Notes under the pieces: generated by a model | Told to the model about the DNA's origin: nothing | Database searches by the model: none | The model's input: the letters and a program-made list of their open reading frames with translations, nothing else | Translations under genes and position numbers: made by a program | Part shown: piece after piece, positions 8,904 through 17,532 of the stretch | How the letters are laid out: the number at the start of each line of letters is the position of its first letter | Position numbering within the stretch: position 1 is the stretch's first letter | Assembly (NCBI GenBank): GCA_964559125.1 | Contig: CAZLGW010000006.1 | Location: forward strand, 62,001-126,000 | DNA length: 64,000 nt | DNA from: Ravibacter sp964559125 | Lineage (GTDB): Bacteria; Bacteroidota; Bacteroidia; Cytophagales; Spirosomataceae | Direction: 5' to 3'

Positions 8904-9938
8904 CTATTCAGCCCTGTTTCCGACTATATATCCCTTCGGCGTTTCCTTTACGGCCAATCCCATCATCTCTGCAATCGCATCCAGCAATTCTTCCGGCGTT
9001 TCGGCCTGGAAAGACCCGGAAACAGCCCTGTTTGATATGTCAGGCTGAAGTATTTTAACCTCGATCCCATAAGCATTCCGGAGCTGCTCTGCAACTTCTT
9101 TCAAGGGTGTATCCTTGAATTCAAAATTCAGTACTTTCCACTTGAATTCCTCAATATCGACATTGCCTGCAAGTTTTTCCCTATGAATTTCCTTTTGCGG
9201 AGAAATGGTCACCAGTTCCCCCGGCTCCATCAATAGCGGCTGCTCCGCGACAGGGTGAGTCAGCATGATCCGTCCTGTCCTGAGCATTACTTTGGTAGCC
9301 TTCGGACGGCTATTTACTATAAATTCAGTGCCCAGTACTTCAATACCGACTCCGTCGTTTGTATAAACGTTAAAACGCCGGTCATCGGGTTTATGTTCTA
9401 CCTTAAATTCCGCATCACCGTTCAGCCATACTTCCCTGTTCCGGCGGCCAAACCCGAATCTTGGATACTTCAGGGAGGAATTAGCGCCCAATCTTACCTC
9501 CGAACCATCGTCCAGCATAATGGCTACTACCTGGTTATTACCGCTTGTCCGGGTTTTGTAATACCAAAGATCTTTGGAAAGCCACAACCCGGCCAGCAAA
9601 ACGACCGATGCGACAGAAAGCCAGCCGAACACACGCTTTAACCGGCCCTGCGACACATCTTCACCGGGCTGATTTAGCCGCAACATATCTTCTTCTACAG
9701 ACGCAGGCGAATCCTGATGCTTATGTATAAAAGAGGCAAATCTATTCCTACCCCGTTCCAGATCCGCCTGAAACTGGGGAAACTGCCTTTCCCATTCGTC
9801 GAGGTAGGCAAAATAAGTATCGGTCGCTTCGCCCGTTTTGAGCCAGGCTTCTATCTGCTGCCGTTCCAGCGGAGTAGCCTGATGCGCAAAATAGGCGAAG
9901 ACCATGGCCTTGGTTATATGAAACTGAGATTTATTCAT
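8904..9938 (-). CDS. FecR-family anti-sigma factor
   Basis: Inner-membrane regulator that relays an outer-membrane signal from a SusC STN domain to a FecI-like sigma factor. A cytoplasmic N-terminal region (about 1-105) is followed by one membrane segment near 106-124 (VFGWLSVASVVLLAGLWL). Next comes the periplasmic FecR domain with DDGSEVRLGANSSLKYPRFG and EVWLNGDAEFKV, then a C-terminal DUF4974-type domain (FEFKDTPLKEVAEQLRNAYG). 344 aa is typical. Its start overlaps the sigma stop by 8 bp, indicating translational coupling. A sulfatase and the SusC/SusD genes follow in the same direction. Confidence 0.94.
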   Translation of the reverse strand: MNKSQFHITKAMVFAYFAHQATPLERQQIEAWLKTGEATDTYFAYLDEWERQFPQFQADLERGRNRFASFIHKHQDSPASVEEDMLRLNQPGEDVSQGRLKRVFGWLSVASVVLLAGLWLSKDLWYYKTRTSGNNQVVAIMLDDGSEVRLGANSSLKYPRFGFGRRNREVWLNGDAEFKVEHKPDDRRFNVYTNDGVGIEVLGTEFIVNSRPKATKVMLRTGRIMLTHPVAEQPLLMEPGELVTISPQKEIHREKLAGNVDIEEFKWKVLNFEFKDTPLKEVAEQLRNAYGIEVKILQPDISNRAVSGSFQAETPEELLDAIAEMMGLAVKETPKGYIVGNRAE

Positions 9939-10557
9939 GGCGAAGCGCTTTACGAAAAAAAGCGAGGGCCTTTGTAAGATGGGCCTCTACTGTTTTTAAT
10001 GAGATTTCCAGTTCGTTAGCGATTTCCTGGTTCCTGAGCCCTTCAAACCTGCTCAAAAGAAATACCCTCCGGACAGGCGGGCTTAATTCACGTACCACTC
10101 TTTCTATGCGTTCCAATAATTCTTCATACTGTATTTGATCAACGGGAGAGGAATTTCCTGCCGGCAGATCCCTGGATAATTGCTGGTCGGCGAAAATAGC
10201 GATGCCCGTTTCCCGCTGCAGGTAAAGCAGGCAGTTCTGCCTGACTGCCTGGTAGAGATAGGCCCTGTAAGAATAGGCGATCCGCTTATATACCTGTTTC
10301 TGCCAGAAAACCTGGAAAAGGTCCGAGACGATATCCTCTGCTACCGCTTTATCATAAACGAAACGTGCCGCATGACTGCAGAGCGGCTGATAGTAGCGGC
10401 GGAACAACAAGTCGCACCCCTGATATACGTCGGCATCAAACGCCCTTCTGATCAGGAGCTCATCGTCAATCGGCGTCGATGTTTTAACGACTGCCGGATC
10501 TGCCGGTCCTCTCTCAAAACCATCGCTCAGCGGGTCGACCGAACTATTTGAAATCAT
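9931..10557 (-). CDS. FecI-like ECF RNA polymerase sigma factor
   Basis: Directs transcription of the adjacent SusC/SusD/sulfatase genes when released by FecR. The start is ATG at 10557; a TTG two codons earlier is less likely. Sigma region 2 covers the segment with LLFRRYYQPLCSHAARFV and DIVSDLFQVFWQK. Region 4 with its helix-turn-helix is at the C-terminus (LSPPVRRVFLLSRFEGLRNQEIANELEISLKTVEAHL). About 208 aa. The motif shared by 10584-10610 and 7023-7049 suggests that it activates both itself and SusC. The N-terminal ~40 residues before the sigma fold are low in recognisable features. Confidence 0.94.
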   Translation of the reverse strand: MISNSSVDPLSDGFERGPADPAVVKTSTPIDDELLIRRAFDADVYQGCDLLFRRYYQPLCSHAARFVYDKAVAEDIVSDLFQVFWQKQVYKRIAYSYRAYLYQAVRQNCLLYLQRETGIAIFADQQLSRDLPAGNSSPVDQIQYEELLERIERVVRELSPPVRRVFLLSRFEGLRNQEIANELEISLKTVEAHLTKALAFFRKALRHE

Positions 10558-10583
10558 AGGCAAAATAATTCGTGCTACTGCGT

Positions 10584-10610
10584 AGATACAAAAAGGCCGT
10601 TCTACCCTAA
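10584..10610 (-). promoter_or_regulatory. Candidate autoregulated ECF-sigma promoter
   Basis: Minus-strand TTAGGGTA-N6-CCTTTTTGTATCT, ending 26 bp before the sigma start at 10557. It shares 21 of 27 bases with 7023-7049, and all six differences fall in the spacer. An ECF promoter in front of its own sigma gene would give positive feedback. Confidence 0.6.
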
Positions 10611-10634
10611 TCCTTTTCTGAAAAAATTATATCA

Positions 10635-13151
10635 CTACCCCCTTCCCATGAACGGATCCGTTACACTCTCCTTACCTGTTTCAACATGTCCTGCATACCG
10701 TTTGATAGCGGCCGACCGGTCAATCTGAATGCTGGCATCATACCAGTTGTGACTCTTACCAAGTTTTAAAAGTCCCGATGACTGTCCTCCTGCGGGGATT
10801 TTCAGGTTGAGCGGTTTTTCCCCGTATACATTGTCAATAATGGAAACTGCAACCGCCTTTGCCCCGCTATTGCTTATCCTGAATTGCAGGTCACCGGTCG
10901 GCTTGCCTCCTTTGTCGAGGGCATAGGTCCCGGATATGACCGTATCCGGATCCCGGGCGTCACCGGCGAATTCCCGGAAAAATCCATTCGGGCCATAAAC
11001 TCTCAAGTGATACTTCCCTTCTTCGAAATCGGCTACATTCCAGGTCTGCCTTAACGTATCCCCGGCTTTGACGGCATAATTCCAGACGCGGAGCACTTCG
11101 CCCTGGTAAGTATTGATAGCGTAAATGATAAACGGCGCTCCGGCAGATTTCTTACCAAAAGCTTTATTGCCCGCATGCAGGGATATCTCAAACGTCTTTT
11201 TGTCTTTGGACAGGTTGCCTTCCGCATACAGTTCATACGGGATCGCGCACGAAGGCCTGGTGCCCGGCTCCTGACCGGGCAGAATGGGACTGGTGGAAGT
11301 ATTCCTGTTCACCTCCGCAATTTCGCCGGCCGACAAGGGTTTGAAATTCGAAGGCGTATCACGGAATTGTGCTTTATGGATCGTAGCCACGAATTCGTCG
11401 CGATCAACCCGCTGCGGCTTCTTATAGGAAGAAGGATCATAGGGTTGAAAAACCGAGCTGATATTACCACAGATCGTCCTCCTCCACTCAGATATATTCG
11501 TTTCTTTTATCGTTTTACCCGATTTATGGCTCGTAAATTCCTCCAGGAACTGGATGATAGACGTATGGTCAAAAACCTGCGAGCAGACCTTACCCCCGCG
11601 CGACCAGGGCGAAGCTATAACCAGCGGTACCCGGAAACCCAGCCCGATAGCACCTTCCCGGGCATTGGCTTTAGGCACCTGCGACAGGTCCTGTTCCAGC
11701 GTTACGTATTCGGCCCCTATATCGATGCCTTCGGAAACTTTTCCGGAGTCGGGTTTGAACGGGTTGGGGATTGAAAATGGCGGAACATGATCGAAGTAAC
11801 CGTCATTTTCATCATAGCACAAAATAAAGATCGTCTTTTTCCAGACCTCCGGGTCTTGCGTAAGGATATCGAGTATTTCCGAAACATACCAGGCGCCGTA
11901 CCAGGGCGCCGAAGGGTGATCGGAAAAGTTCTGCGGTGCGGTAAGATAAGAAACGGTCGGCAGTTTCCCTTCGCTCACATCTTTCCGGAACTGGTAGAAA
12001 ATGTCGCTCTTGGGAACCTGCACTTTCCTTTTCTCACCATTCTCCTCGTAGGTGATCGTACTGAGCTTAAGGTAGTCAGGATCTTCGCGGTTGGTTACGA
12101 ATGCGCGTTTATGCAGGTCGCGCTGCATCGCTGAGAATTTCCTGAGATTCTCCCCGCTATACTCGGCCAGGTCTCCCTCATATTTCTCCAGCAATGCCGC
12201 CTGGTTATCGTAGGTCTTGGTAAGCTTCGCTTTTTCCTCCCCCGAAGCTGCCGCCAGCTTCTCCTTCAGATCCTGCAATTCATTTTTGAGCTTTTCTACT
12301 TCCTGCTTAACAAGCCGAATATAATCTTCCGAAGATTTGACGTGGTATTGAGCGTGCCTTTCCAGCGGGTTGCAACCAAAATTGCCCAGCCAGGAGCCCA
12401 GTCCCGGATAGAACTGCATGACGGGACCGATTTCGTTCTGGTAAAATTTCCAGGAAACGCCCGCTTCCTGCAGCCGCTCCGGGAATGTCTTCCATTTGAC
12501 CGGCTTATTAAAAGAAAAATAACTGTTCCGTACTACTGCAAGCGAATTTATATCCGGTGTTTCACGGATAGTACCCGACCACAGGTAATAGCGGTTGGGA
12601 TGCGTGGGGGTCATTGAAGAGCAGAAATTCTGGTCGCAGATAGTAAATGCGTCGGCAAATGCGTAGTAAAACGGCAGGTCTTCACGATCATAGTAACCAA
12701 GCGTAAGCGGCATCTCCGAATACTCCTTGCGGGTAGATCTCTTTGAAGTAAGCCACTTGTCGTATTTACCCCCGTTGTAGGCATCTACCTGCGATTCTCT
12801 CGAATGCGGCAGATCATGCATCCAGGTTGCTTTCGTATTCTTTATATCGAGCCGGAAGGGCGCATAGGTATCTCCCTTCCCGTCCGTCTGCAGCCATACC
12901 TTATTCTTGTTGGGTAAAGAAATCGCACGCGGATCATTGAAGCCCCGTACACCCCGAAGCTTACCGTAAGCATGATCGAGGGACCGGTTTTCCTGCATCA
13001 GGATCACCACATGCTCTGCATCGAGGTATGTCGTGCCCGGATCAGGGTGAATGGCCATGGCGCGCTGCACCGATTCGGGTAAAAAACTGGCTATTCCTGC
13101 GCCGCCGGTCAACAGGGCAGCCTTTTTTAAAAATTCTCTTCTTGAATCCAT
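10635..13151 (-). CDS. Tat-exported phosphocholine-type phospholipase C
   Basis: Member of the phosphocholine-specific phospholipase C / acid phosphatase AcpA superfamily, which cleaves the phosphodiester to release a phosphorylated head group. It begins with a twin-arginine signal (SRREFLKKAALLTG). Catalytic and metal motifs are visible: EHVVILMQENRSLDHAYG (about 47-64), the SSMTPTHPNRYYLWSG block containing the family's conserved nucleophile region, and CYDENDGYFDHVPP. Two C-terminal DUF756-like domains follow. 838 aa is normal. An unusual Lys/Glu-rich coiled coil (VEKLKNELQDLKEKLAAA and onward) is inserted near residues 285-345. It lies at the end of the glycan locus running down from the sigma gene at 22997, so a glycan or lipid phosphodiester substrate is possible. 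Confidence 0.88.
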   Translation of the reverse strand: MDSRREFLKKAALLTGGAGIASFLPESVQRAMAIHPDPGTTYLDAEHVVILMQENRSLDHAYGKLRGVRGFNDPRAISLPNKNKVWLQTDGKGDTYAPFRLDIKNTKATWMHDLPHSRESQVDAYNGGKYDKWLTSKRSTRKEYSEMPLTLGYYDREDLPFYYAFADAFTICDQNFCSSMTPTHPNRYYLWSGTIRETPDINSLAVVRNSYFSFNKPVKWKTFPERLQEAGVSWKFYQNEIGPVMQFYPGLGSWLGNFGCNPLERHAQYHVKSSEDYIRLVKQEVEKLKNELQDLKEKLAAASGEEKAKLTKTYDNQAALLEKYEGDLAEYSGENLRKFSAMQRDLHKRAFVTNREDPDYLKLSTITYEENGEKRKVQVPKSDIFYQFRKDVSEGKLPTVSYLTAPQNFSDHPSAPWYGAWYVSEILDILTQDPEVWKKTIFILCYDENDGYFDHVPPFSIPNPFKPDSGKVSEGIDIGAEYVTLEQDLSQVPKANAREGAIGLGFRVPLVIASPWSRGGKVCSQVFDHTSIIQFLEEFTSHKSGKTIKETNISEWRRTICGNISSVFQPYDPSSYKKPQRVDRDEFVATIHKAQFRDTPSNFKPLSAGEIAEVNRNTSTSPILPGQEPGTRPSCAIPYELYAEGNLSKDKKTFEISLHAGNKAFGKKSAGAPFIIYAINTYQGEVLRVWNYAVKAGDTLRQTWNVADFEEGKYHLRVYGPNGFFREFAGDARDPDTVISGTYALDKGGKPTGDLQFRISNSGAKAVAVSIIDNVYGEKPLNLKIPAGGQSSGLLKLGKSHNWYDASIQIDRSAAIKRYAGHVETGKESVTDPFMGRG

Positions 13152-13282
13152 GGAAGTGGTCCCGGTTTATCTGCTACTTTAAAAAGTAACCCGGCAGCAT
13201 AAACTACCGGTCAGGCTTGTTCCCAGGTTTGGGTCCTGATCAAAAAAACCGGTATTTCTCCTCCGTTTTCATCCTTCGCTGT

Positions 13283-14326
13283 TTAAAAACGACAGCGGTC
13301 TGCAACAGCGCTGGCAACACGCCAGTTTCCTGCTTTGTCACATGCCGCATAATACATACGGCATCTGCCATCTTCAAGCTCAATCAGCGACATATCCTCT
13401 GCATGTACTGCATCGATCCCGTCGGCATCGTACCCTCCTCCTTCGATGGCGACGTCTGCAGTTATCCAGTTCATTCCGTCTTTCGAGCAGGCGCGAAGGA
13501 TACGGGAGCGGTATCCCGACATATCGGCAGCGATCGAAGCCGCGGCAAAATCAGCGCTGCTGCCGTTCCCGACCGCATTTGTGTCCAGGCTCGGATGCAC
13601 CGGCACGATCGTTCCCGGAGGTACGTCCTGCCAGGCCGAAAAATACATCACCCAGAGATCCCCGGCGTTGGCGGGCGGAATTACTTCCGCTGCCGTAATC
13701 CCCGCGCTATCAAGATAACTCGTCTTATCCCGTAAATGGTGTCCCGGATCGAATGTAAAATCCAGTCCATTGGTGGTTGAAGCACTGATGACGAGGGTAG
13801 AAGCAGACCCGAAGCCGTCCACTTTATGGTGCCCGGCGATGGAGTTGAAGCAGAATATACGGCCCCGCCCTCCCGGCAACCGGGTATACCGGGGCCCTCC
13901 GAGACTACCGGCGTTTGAAAGACGGATGCCCTCCTCAACCTCCCAGTGAAACTGATCTTTGGAAAAGGCGCTGCATATAACAGTGGGCTGCCCGGCGCTT
14001 CCGCGCGCCTCGAAATACATTCGCCATCCCCCGCCGGGAACAGCTGTAACACTCGGCGCCAGAACGCGCAGCGATCTGTAGGGAATTTCAGGGTTCGGGG
14101 CTACCCGGATACCGGGTTCGGGTTCAAACTTAAGGCCGTCTTCCGATACTGCGCTCAGGATATACCCCTGGCAATCGCGAAACGGTTTACCCGGTCCTAC
14201 GCCGGTGTAAAATAACCTGTAGCCTCCTTCCGGCGCTCTTACGATACACGGGGCCTGCACTTTAGCGTTATCGAGCGCCCGGCTTCCCTGTATCCTGGCG
14301 TCTTTCTCTACTTTCCAAACGGACAT
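13283..14326 (-). CDS. Five-bladed beta-propeller glycosidase-like protein
   Basis: Resembles GH43/GH32/GH130-type beta-propeller proteins, with repeated blade strands such as GGYRLFYTGVGPG, GGGWRMYFEARG, GDLWVMYFSAWQDVPPG and GRCRMYYAACDKAG. Each pairs an aromatic strand with a following SxDGLxF or SKDGMNW turn. 347 aa forms one propeller. No signal peptide is evident at MSVWKVEKDARIQG, so it may be cytoplasmic unless the start is wrong. An acidic segment, YDADGIDAVHAEDMSLIELEDG, might carry active-site carboxylates. Enzyme family and substrate are not established. It lies 48 bp downstream of another propeller gene. Confidence 0.6.
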   Translation of the reverse strand: MSVWKVEKDARIQGSRALDNAKVQAPCIVRAPEGGYRLFYTGVGPGKPFRDCQGYILSAVSEDGLKFEPEPGIRVAPNPEIPYRSLRVLAPSVTAVPGGGWRMYFEARGSAGQPTVICSAFSKDQFHWEVEEGIRLSNAGSLGGPRYTRLPGGRGRIFCFNSIAGHHKVDGFGSASTLVISASTTNGLDFTFDPGHHLRDKTSYLDSAGITAAEVIPPANAGDLWVMYFSAWQDVPPGTIVPVHPSLDTNAVGNGSSADFAAASIAADMSGYRSRILRACSKDGMNWITADVAIEGGGYDADGIDAVHAEDMSLIELEDGRCRMYYAACDKAGNWRVASAVADRCRF

Positions 14327-14374
14327 TTTTTTCTCAATTGTCGGGATCGCGCATCCGTAATATAAAAAGACTCG

Positions 14375-15928
14375 TCACGGCGCGGCTCTGAAGCTGAACA
14401 GGTCTCCGCTACCCTTAAAGAAGAACTCCAGGCGAATATCCCGGCCCTTCAAAGCACGCATATCCCCGTTTTTCCAGCTTACTTCGTGGCGTACACCATC
14501 CCCGGTTACAGCAATACTCTGTTCCGGATCAAACCCGTTCAGGGGTTTCCTGTCATACCCGGTAACACGCACCGTCAATCCTTCCGTGCCGGCATCAGCA
14601 TTCAGATAAAGCTTACCTCCGGGCCAGCGGATCATACGTGTAATGATCTTACCCCCGCCGGGCGGGCTTTGCAATGAGATGAACCCTTCTTTGCGTACCC
14701 GCATCATACCGATCCCGTACGTATTATTCCTGGAAGCATGATTTTCATTGGCACCCATATAGTAGATCCACCATTCGTCGCCGACTTCCACCCAGTTAGG
14801 CGAAGCAAAAATCATGCTATGATCCCACGAGCCCTCTTCGCCCAGGTCAATCAGCGGCGGGCGACCGGGGAATCTTGTAAAATTCCTCCCGTCGCGGCTG
14901 GTCACCAGCTCGGTATGAATTTTCTCCGTTATTTTACTGTACGGCCATAGAAAGCCCCAATAGATCCCGCCATAGTATTGCGAGGGCATCCCGTAAAATT
15001 TCCAGTATCCCTTCCCGGCATCTTCTGAATCGGGCAGCAGGATATTTTCAGGAAAAACAGGCCATTCGCTCCATAGCTTGTCGTGCTGAAGGATGCCGAC
15101 TTTCCTCCTCATTCCTTTTTCCGGCACTTCGCTGGTTCCCTTTTCTTCACCTCCGTAGATATTCGTCGCTCTTGTATAGCAGGTGTATATTTTTAATTTA
15201 GGATCCCAGACGATGCTATTCAGTGTATCTGCGGCATAATCGACGGTAATCCGGAATTTACTGGAAGGGTCCCAGTTGATACAGTCATTGGAACCGATCA
15301 GGTACATGCCCTGCGGGGAGGTTCTGTAGAGCATAATATACTTATAACCCCGCTTCTGATCTTCCGGCAGGTCAAGCAGGAAAGGGCACCCGGCCATACT
15401 CCCGTCAGGTCCTGCCAGCACGATGTTGTTATCTTTCGTACCCTTGAATGAGTGCTTCCCGATCCTCGGAAGCTTCCAGTTAACCCCGTCTGTCGATTCC
15501 GCATAGGCAATCGCGTAGGTGTATTTGAAGGGCTGAAGGCTTGTTATCCAGAAATCCTCGTAAACCATCCTGAAGACCGCCGCTTCTTTGTCATATACGA
15601 CATTGACAAAGCCTCCGTCTTTTTCCAGGACAGGATTGGCAGAACTCCTGCGAGGGGTATGAAACGCCCGGGTTACGGTTTCCCGGGTATAGTCAATTCC
15701 CCAGAAGTTGTCGACCAGGTAATCATCGGCAAACATCTGGGGTTCATGCCCGATCTCTATAACACGGGGAGGGCCCGCCGGAGACGTTTGCCGGTTATCA
15801 CCGACGGGAATGGTGCCCTTTGGAAAGCCGGCGATACTTTTTAACCCCGGCAGCATCCCGAATCCTAACATACCGGCCATCCTGAACCATCTGCGACGCG
15901 ACTTCGAATACATTTTATGTTTCACCAT
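14375..15928 (-). CDS. Exported beta-propeller glycosidase-like protein
   Basis: The N-terminus SRRRWFRMAGMLGFGMLPG resembles a Tat-type or membrane signal, so export is likely. The body has propeller strands with the GH43/GH32-like pattern SxDGxxW: YAIAYAESTDGVNWKLP, YLIGSNDCINWDPS and LVTSRDGRNFTRFPG, with EWWIYYMGANENH further on. A C-terminal beta domain (about 420-517) resembles an added sandwich module. 517 aa. It follows SusD and precedes a second propeller and the phospholipase, all leftward with short gaps, so it probably acts on the glycan bound by that SusC/SusD pair. The exact family is not assigned. Confidence 0.65.
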   Translation of the reverse strand: MVKHKMYSKSRRRWFRMAGMLGFGMLPGLKSIAGFPKGTIPVGDNRQTSPAGPPRVIEIGHEPQMFADDYLVDNFWGIDYTRETVTRAFHTPRRSSANPVLEKDGGFVNVVYDKEAAVFRMVYEDFWITSLQPFKYTYAIAYAESTDGVNWKLPRIGKHSFKGTKDNNIVLAGPDGSMAGCPFLLDLPEDQKRGYKYIMLYRTSPQGMYLIGSNDCINWDPSSKFRITVDYAADTLNSIVWDPKLKIYTCYTRATNIYGGEEKGTSEVPEKGMRRKVGILQHDKLWSEWPVFPENILLPDSEDAGKGYWKFYGMPSQYYGGIYWGFLWPYSKITEKIHTELVTSRDGRNFTRFPGRPPLIDLGEEGSWDHSMIFASPNWVEVGDEWWIYYMGANENHASRNNTYGIGMMRVRKEGFISLQSPPGGGKIITRMIRWPGGKLYLNADAGTEGLTVRVTGYDRKPLNGFDPEQSIAVTGDGVRHEVSWKNGDMRALKGRDIRLEFFFKGSGDLFSFRAAP

Positions 15929-16001
15929 TTCTCAATTTAAATCAATAATTCCCTTTTAGCAAAACACCCTGCGGTACGCGGTACGATATCTCCGGCCCAT
16001 G

Positions 16002-17480
16002 CTAGTTATACCCCGGGTTCTGAGTTACCCTGGTTTCAAGGCTTAACGTTGACTCCGGGATCGGGAATAACAGCAGGTGGTTCTGGCCCTTCCGGCTCTG
16101 AAGCGAAGGAACAAGGTCAAAAGCCTTGTCAAAACGGACCAGGTCCCACCAGCGCTTGCCTTCAAGTGTGAGCTCAAAAAGACGCTCTTTGAGAATAGCC
16201 TCGTCGTTCTGCTCCCTTGTCCCGTTAACAAAGGTATGCTGATCAAAATGATCTCCGTACGCCCTTTTCCTTACCCGGTTGATCTCCCCGGAAGGGTCCT
16301 GCCCCAGCGCATTCCTGGCTTCGGCTTTCAGCAGCAGCACATCGGCATACCGGTAGATCACCACATCGTCTAAAAACAACCGGATCCCCGCGTCTACCAT
16401 TCCGTTGTATTTGGTACAAAACGTTCCGTAGTAGCCTCTGACCCCGTCAATGACGGTGTACATTTCCCAGAAAGTAGCGTTCCTCCGCTGATCGTCCGAT
16501 GAAAACTGGTCCCTGGCCACTGCCGAAACGGCAAACGTACCCCCGAGATTCGTCGGCAGGGCGCCTATGGCGTCGCGCGTGGCCTGTTCAAAATAAGGCG
16601 ACATCAGTACGGGGTTCATATAGGAAATGCCTCCCCAATTGTTTCCCGATTCAAATTGCTGGAACTTAATGGCCATCAGGATTTCCCTGTTCCCTTTATT
16701 GTCATAGTCAAATACGCCGGCATAATCATCCAGAAGCGCCACATTTCCGTTATCCGACTCTTCAAGAGCCGTCAAAGCAACTCCAAAATCCGCCGCTCCG
16801 CCATTCAGTCTTTTGCCTGTCCACAGGTAAACATCCCCTTTCAGCGCGTTGAGGGCAGGTTTCGACCAGACGTTTCTCCCCGAAGGAAAAGCGTTGTCGG
16901 GATACAGCTTGAGAGCGGTCTCCATATCCTCTTTGATAAACCGGAATACCTCTTCTACCGATGCTCTTTCCTTTTGTATCTGATCCGAGCTGTAACCTTC
17001 GGTAGGCTCGTCGACCAGCGGAACTCCTCCCCAGGTCCTGGCAAGAATAAAGTATACGTATGCCCTCATCGTATGGGCCTGCGCAAGAACGAGGTTCTTC
17101 CTGTCGGCAGAAGTAAACGGGATACCGGGCACATACCTGATCAGCAGGTTGGCGTGATGTATCACGGTGTACAGACCCTGCCAGTTCGGCCCGTTGTTTG
17201 AGTCCACGATGTTTTCCCAGTAATACCTGGGGCCATCACCCAGACCGGCGCCGATCGCTTCGCTCCTGCCCTCTCCCAGGTACAGTAACTGGGTATTCTC
17301 GGCCAGCGCCCGCAGCCGGTCGTACATGCTGTACATCACGCCCGTAGCGTCGCTTTCGGTCTTCCAGAACGATTTATTCGAAATAGAGCTTACCGGTTCC
17401 AGGGTAATGTCGCGGGTACACGACGGCACCGTCAAAACGGCGATTAACGCAATGATTGAAATCCGATATATATTATTCAT
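16002..17480 (-). CDS. SusD/RagB-family glycan-binding lipoprotein
   Basis: Surface lipoprotein partner of the SusC at 17533-21129. A lipoprotein signal ends VLTVPSC, with Cys near residue 21. The helical SusD segment contains LVLAQAHTMRAYVYFILARTWGGVPLVDEP (about 130-160). The C-terminal block KERLFELTLEGKRWWDLVRF is the classic SusD ending. 492 aa, full length. The start is 52 bp after the SusC stop, and two beta-propeller genes follow. Confidence 0.95.
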   Translation of the reverse strand: MNNIYRISIIALIAVLTVPSCTRDITLEPVSSISNKSFWKTESDATGVMYSMYDRLRALAENTQLLYLGEGRSEAIGAGLGDGPRYYWENIVDSNNGPNWQGLYTVIHHANLLIRYVPGIPFTSADRKNLVLAQAHTMRAYVYFILARTWGGVPLVDEPTEGYSSDQIQKERASVEEVFRFIKEDMETALKLYPDNAFPSGRNVWSKPALNALKGDVYLWTGKRLNGGAADFGVALTALEESDNGNVALLDDYAGVFDYDNKGNREILMAIKFQQFESGNNWGGISYMNPVLMSPYFEQATRDAIGALPTNLGGTFAVSAVARDQFSSDDQRRNATFWEMYTVIDGVRGYYGTFCTKYNGMVDAGIRLFLDDVVIYRYADVLLLKAEARNALGQDPSGEINRVRKRAYGDHFDQHTFVNGTREQNDEAILKERLFELTLEGKRWWDLVRFDKAFDLVPSLQSRKGQNHLLLFPIPESTLSLETRVTQNPGYN

Positions 17481-17532
17481 GTCTCAGGTTCTGTTAGGTT
17501 TATTCTTTTTTATCATTCCCATCCTCTGCCGG

